In this document: piece after piece, positions 59,093 through 64,000 of the stretch
How positions within the stretch are numbered: position 1 is the stretch's first letter
Layout of the letters: the number at the start of each line of letters is the position of its first letter
Assembly (NCBI RefSeq): GCF_000264905.1
Contig: NW_006763143.1
Location: forward strand, 403,711 to 467,710
Length of the DNA stretch: 64,000 nt
Source: Stereum hirsutum FP-91666 SS1
Taxonomy: Eukaryota > Basidiomycota > Agaricomycetes > Russulales > Stereaceae
Reading direction: 5' to 3'
Translations under genes and position numbers: made by a program
The notes under the pieces: model-generated
What the model was told of the DNA's origin: nothing
The model's database searches: none
The model's input: only the letters and a program-made list of their open reading frames with translations

Positions 59093-62000
59093 TCATGAAT
59101 GTGACGAAGACGGACGACCGTTCGTCGACGCCGAACACGATCCATCCGACCTCGAGCGCCGATGCGTCAACTGGACAGCTGGCGTCGTCAGCGCACCAGG
59201 GAGCACCGAGAGCATAGTCGCCGTGATACCGCTCCTCTTGAACGATATCCTCCTCTCTCTACCTTCACTCTGCCGGGAAGTCGAACTGAGAGAAAGACGC
59301 GAAGGCTCCTCCAAGTCCGAGATCACACTCCAATCCTCACTAGGTGCGCCTCCAATAGATCCGCTGGGCGGTGACGACAAAAGTTTGTCGTGATCAGGAG
59401 ATTCGTCTTCAGTATCGCCTCCACCACTACCACCGGGGCTGCCACTACTAGGGCTGGTTCCTTCCACGATGACATCGTCGGGGGAGACTGCGCCCTTGAC
59501 GAGCGAGCGAGCATATTCAAGATCACGGTAAATCGCCTCGATGGCCGTAGCTACGCCGTTTTCCTGTGCAAGCGGTCTCAGTGCCAGATCTGCCACGATA
59601 GAAAGAGGGAAGACTTACAGAACGAATAGCTTCACCAATCACCTTCGCCCGAGTGATTTGCCTCTCATCAGTAGTAGCCGTACCAAGCGCCTCAGCCAGA
59701 CTTTCGACAGTCAACTTCCGGACGCCACTTCCGACCCCTAATGCCTCCACTCTATCTGCCCAGAAAAACTGATCACCAAAGAAAGGCTTGATTATAGTCG
59801 GAATTCCGGCTAAACCACAATGTAATAATCAATACCCCGACATCAAGAAGTAAACGAAGTCGTGCAAAGACTCACCACGCAAACTGGCCCCAGTCGTCCC
59901 AGCCCCACCATGATGACAAGCCGCATCGATCCTCTTGAAGAGCCAATCGTGCGGCACGGAAGCCAACGGATATATCTGCTTCGGCAGAGGTTCCTCAGGC
60001 TCCGCCACCTCCGCCACATTCTTCGTCAACCTGTCTGACCAGCCTTTCGACAAAATAGCATGAACGCCAGATTGGACGATGGCCTCGATGACGGTGCGAG
60101 TCATAGCCTTGGGATCGGAGACGACGATGGATCCGAACCCGATGTAGACGACCTTCTTGCCTAAGGCGTGGGCGTTGTCAATGAACTCGACGAGGTCGGG
60201 TGGTGGTGTCCATTTGGAAGCGCTGGCACTAGCATCTTCAAGGAACCAATACCCTGTCACGCGGATCCATTCTGGCCAATCCAGAGGGGGTGGAACGACG
60301 GTCGGGCTGAAGTTGTAGAGGAATGGGATCTTGTGGGGTTCCATCTTGTCCAGAGAGGTGCTAGGAAGGCCGAGGATATTTCGTCGCCAACGGTTGATCT
60401 GGCTAGCGGTTCCTCTCCAGAAGACTTGATCGAACATAACGTAGGTCTAGAGGGGACAGGGGTACGCGTAAGTATATTTTGGTTGGTTGGAAATGAGGGG
60501 CATACCATGTAGTTGTAGCTCCCGCCCATCTTCCGTTCTGGCACGGCGAAGGCGTGAGGATAGGCTCTGCAAGACCAATCAATCAGCCAGTTGGCCATAC
60601 TATGCTGCGTGCAAGCTACATACCTTGTCCGTGACCAAGTCATAGTAAAGGCTCTAAAATACGGTATCCTCAATGCTTCGGCGATATGGTAGCCCGCCAT
60701 CGCGCTCGGACTTTCGATGAGCACGTCCGAGTCCTGGCAGGCGTCCCAAGCCGTCTTCAACAAGTCATCGATCCAGCCTCGGAACTAAAAAAACATAACC
60801 AATCCTCCGCATTGAGAAACCACACACGCGACCGAAGTCTGACAAAGAGTCAAGAACGCACCTTAGCGACACCCTCCCTCAAGAACGAAACCGTAAACGT
60901 CCCATTCTCCACACATATCCGCATCAACTCCGCCGGATCCCCACCCACATACCCAAATTCAATACCATACTACTCCACGCCACGCCACACAACCCAAAGT
61001 CCGTCAATGAATACTTCGATACCAAGCGGGGTGCAAAGAAAAGAAAGGACTCACCGACTCGACCCATCCCTGAAACTCCCCATGCGTCGCGATCTTCACC
61101 CTATGTCCATCCCTCATCAACCCCTTCGCCAACGAAATATACGGCTGCACGTCCCCCCTCGACCCAATCGTCAAAAACGTAAACCTTAAACTCTCCTTCG
61201 GCTTGAACGTCAAGAACGTCGAGCTAGTACTCGTGAACATCACAGCCGGCAACGAATCCGTCATCGACGGCCTCGGGTCCGCCCCCGACCCCGACCCCGC
61301 CGCCGTCGCCTCTTCCGAATCCCGCAACGGTGCGAATTCTTCGAGGAAGAGCGCGTCGGGCTTCGAGCGGGGACTAGCATTGACAGTACCATTGAAACTG
61401 TTGTTAAGCGGACTGCTGGAGAGGGCGCCGGTGCCAGTGGCCGTGGTCGGGGTTTCTGCGTTGGATGTGGCGGCGGAGGAGAGGATGCGAGCGCGGACGT
61501 CTTCCATTTGGCGGTTGAGGAGGTGAACGAACGCAGCCCTGCGGTCTTGCAGGCCGAATTCGAAGAAGAGCTCCTCGTGGCCTTTGATGATGAGGACGAG
61601 ACCGTAATGACCGAAACGGAAGGCTTTCGAGACTTCGGTGGCGAGGATGTCGCGTATGGGCAGCATAAGCTAGTTAAGGCCAATGTCAGGATGCTACAAA
61701 TATGAAATACGTAGATGACCAAAGGAGAGAGAACTCACCCTCGTCTTGGTAGCCAACGGCCCCGTAGCCTTAAAACACAAATAATTCGACGAGATATACA
61801 GCCTCCCATAGACAGGAAGTAATCGGAATATATACCCCGGGAAATCTAGATAATCGCAATCAAATTAGCACACCGACAGCCGAACGTCACGGTAAATAAA
61901 AAGGGGAGAAAGAAAAGAAACTCACACCCCAACAACCTCTCCCTCTCATCAAACGCGAAATCATTCCTAAACTTCCCCGCCATCTCCGCCTCGACCTCCC

Positions 62001-64000
62001 AATCCGGCGTCTCCAGTATACTAAACGTCATATCTCCTCCTCCTCCTCCACCTCCCACACTCCCAGCCAACTGCCCACTCCCACTACCTGTATCACCACC
62101 ACCCGTATCACCAACAGCCGACCCAGTAGACGTATAAACCTCCGACACGCCCTTACCCTCCATATCCCCCTTCCCCTGCTCACCGCCACTACCACCCACA
62201 CCGCCACTCCCCCCTCCAACTCCAAACGGACCCACAAGCGATTTCCTCGACGGAATCTTCAACCACGAAGGAACCCCGACGCCCCACGCAAACGCCGAAG
62301 GCCTCGTCCCCGCCGTACCAGCCGCACCCCCATTGTTACTGCTGATCCCACTACTACTCGTGCTCATGAAGCTCCCGCCCACGGGTGGCATGCTCAATGC
62401 GTCTGCAGTCGTCGCGGGCGGATACGTATGTCCATGTGGATGGAGATGAGGAGGAGTCGGGGAACCGGTAGTACTAGTAAGACCCAACCCTCCACCGACT
62501 CCAATGGTAGACGGCGTCGGCGTAAGACTGCCCACACTCTGCTGTAACCCCGTCTCCGACGCACTCTGCGGCAACATAGCTGCGGAACCCGGCGAACCGC
62601 TGAGCGGCGGTGTCGACCACGGAAACTCGCCCCCAGCGCTAGAAGGTGGGGGTGACGAAGTGATAGGGATGAACGACTGCGAAGACCGTTTGCGCACATG
62701 TGTGAATTCTTCGCTCGTGTCGAGGTCGGGGGTGACGGCGGTGGCGGGTGCCGAGATCGTACTACGCGGTGTTTGTGGCGGGACTTGGACCTGTGTCGTT
62801 GTTGTTGTTGTTGTTGTAGGCTCCTGGAACGGTCTCAAGAACGAAGCGAGCCTGAACGGACTGCTCGTCTTCGACGCCACCGCTCCCCCTGTTTGCCCCT
62901 GCCCGCTCTGCCCCTGCCCAGCCTCCTCCACAAGCCTACTATTCCTATTCGACTGCGGCGGACTCCTCGGACTCGTCGTATCAATCAACATCTCCCCACC
63001 CCCACCCTCCTCGCCCTCTCCGCCAGCAAGCTCACTCCTCCTCGTCCTGAGCGAATACATCGCGATCGCGTCCCTGATCTGTTCGAGCGCGGCGGGGAGG
63101 TCGTGAAAATACGCGAAGAAATAAGAGTCGACGGAGAGTTCCTCGGACGCGCTCAGGCCTTCTACCACTTTGATTTCTATCGTCTCGCTGAAATCCATAG
63201 CGGAGGACTTGTCGACGTCGATGATCGTCGAATAAGGAATGGCTATCTAACCGATATCAACCCAACCCAACCCAAGCCATGTCAAACGACGATGCTACGT
63301 GAACGGTGAACGGTGAACGCGAAAGGACGGAAAAAGACAAACCTTGACACTATCCCCCATATTCTGCGCCTTAAAAATCACCTTCCTAATACTCTTCACC
63401 CACTCCTCCCTACTCGGCACCGAATCCGCCGTCAAATGTATCGTCTTCGCGTTCGTCCTCAATCTGATCCCCTTCTCGCCCACGGGCTCACAAACGATCG
63501 CGTACCGGAGGTCGACGACGCCGTGCGGGAAGTACGGGTCCGCGGAGGACTGGTACCATGAGAGGACGTCGTTCTTGAGGATGAACCAGTGTTTGATCCA
63601 GCGTTTCGTGCGTTGGGCTTTCTTGTAGAGCGAGCCGGATTTGAGGACTTGATCCTATGGGTGGGTAAGTGAATGAGTAATGTGAAGAGTCGAGACTGAG
63701 ATGATGTGGCGCGTACCTCGCGTGAAGGCATATGGGCGAAGAAGCAGACATAGGAGTTGGTGAGGTACATAAACCCCTGAAGCACTAAACACACACCAAA
63801 CAGCGTCAAGAAACATTCTCCGACGAATAAAACAGCACAAGCACACTCACAAACCGATCGCAATAACCAACACGGCATCTCTATTTAAAAAAAAACATAC
63901 CCACCGCCACGACTCAGATCAACGCTCTCGACGGACGCCACACCACAGAAAAGCACGCACCGGCAATAACCTCATTAATCCCACTCAACTCAAACACATC
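59093..64000 (-). CDS. ATG26: Sterol 3-beta-glucosyltransferase (ATG26/UGT51 type), 5' end outside the window
   Basis: The gene enters from the right edge and ends at the stop at 59093. In order the fragments show a GRAM-like start ([17 protein letters not shown]), then a PH domain ([20 protein letters not shown] through [17 protein letters not shown]). A long Ser/Gly-rich linker (62000-63000) follows, then a second GRAM ([20 protein letters not shown] and [12 protein letters not shown]). The GT28 N-lobe is next ([45 protein letters not shown]). The UDP-sugar-binding C-lobe carries [19 protein letters not shown] and [14 protein letters not shown]. This is the full ATG26 architecture. The enzyme transfers glucose from UDP-glucose to membrane ergosterol and is linked to pexophagy in some yeasts. 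The last exon is 59563-59093, Ser-rich and probably disordered. The N-terminus is missing. Confidence 0.95.

Overview
This window comes from a filamentous basidiomycete, most likely a mushroom-forming Agaricomycete. Almost every gene is split by short introns (about 50-100 nt, GT..AG with CTNAC-like branch points, a few GC..AG). Several families are typical of that class: three different orphan multi-spanning membrane proteins, DHA1 drug/polyamine transporters, and a DysF peroxin-like protein. I rebuilt most genes by hand from splice sites, reading frames and codon phase. Where I give exon coordinates, the phases close exactly. No rRNA, tRNA or CRISPR array was recognised.

Layout. 1-1810 (-): 3'-truncated MFS transporter. 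3740-4745 (+): class-I O-methyltransferase behind a TATA box. 4746-7248: repeat-rich gene-free stretch with a 94-base run of N flanked by two near-identical copies of a 671-bp sequence. 7249-10803 (+): methylcrotonoyl-CoA carboxylase alpha subunit, 12 exons. 11257-13230 (-): complete paralogue of the first transporter. 15119-16048 (-): mitochondrial J-protein HscB/Jac1. 16378-18343 (+): peroxin/DysF protein. 19920-21579 (+): orphan membrane protein. 22647-29868 (-): a 2146-residue disordered protein with a methionine-rich tract. 29869-33526: a 3.7-kb divergent intergenic region with repeats. 33527-38438 (+): P-loop (HerA/FtsK-like) ATPase fused to four copies of a ~70-residue helix-turn-helix-like domain. 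38755-39925 (-): LEA/DUF6987-like protein. 40790-42399 (-): six-unit polyubiquitin. 42915-44537 (-): WDR5/Swd3. 45273-~46692 (+): DUF6533-type membrane protein. 47659-48374 (+): Ser/Thr-rich GPI-anchored protein. 48788-49962 (-): short-chain dehydrogenase. ~51500-53210 (-): DUF6534-type membrane protein. 54364-54916 (+): remnant of a Cys-rich, zinc-finger-like gene. 55599-57160 (+): isopenicillin-N-synthase-like oxygenase. 57975-58321 (-): ribosomal protein uS14/RPS29. 59093-64000 (-): 5'-truncated sterol 3-beta-glucosyltransferase (ATG26 type).

The genes do not form one pathway. Most are housekeeping: leucine catabolism, Fe-S cluster assembly, ubiquitin, histone H3K4 methylation, ribosome, sterol glucosylation. 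They are interspersed with lineage-specific genes. The best candidate for something undescribed is the ATPase at 33527-38438. Its helix-turn-helix-like repeats were copied together with their introns, and two of the three copied introns carry GC instead of GT at the donor site.
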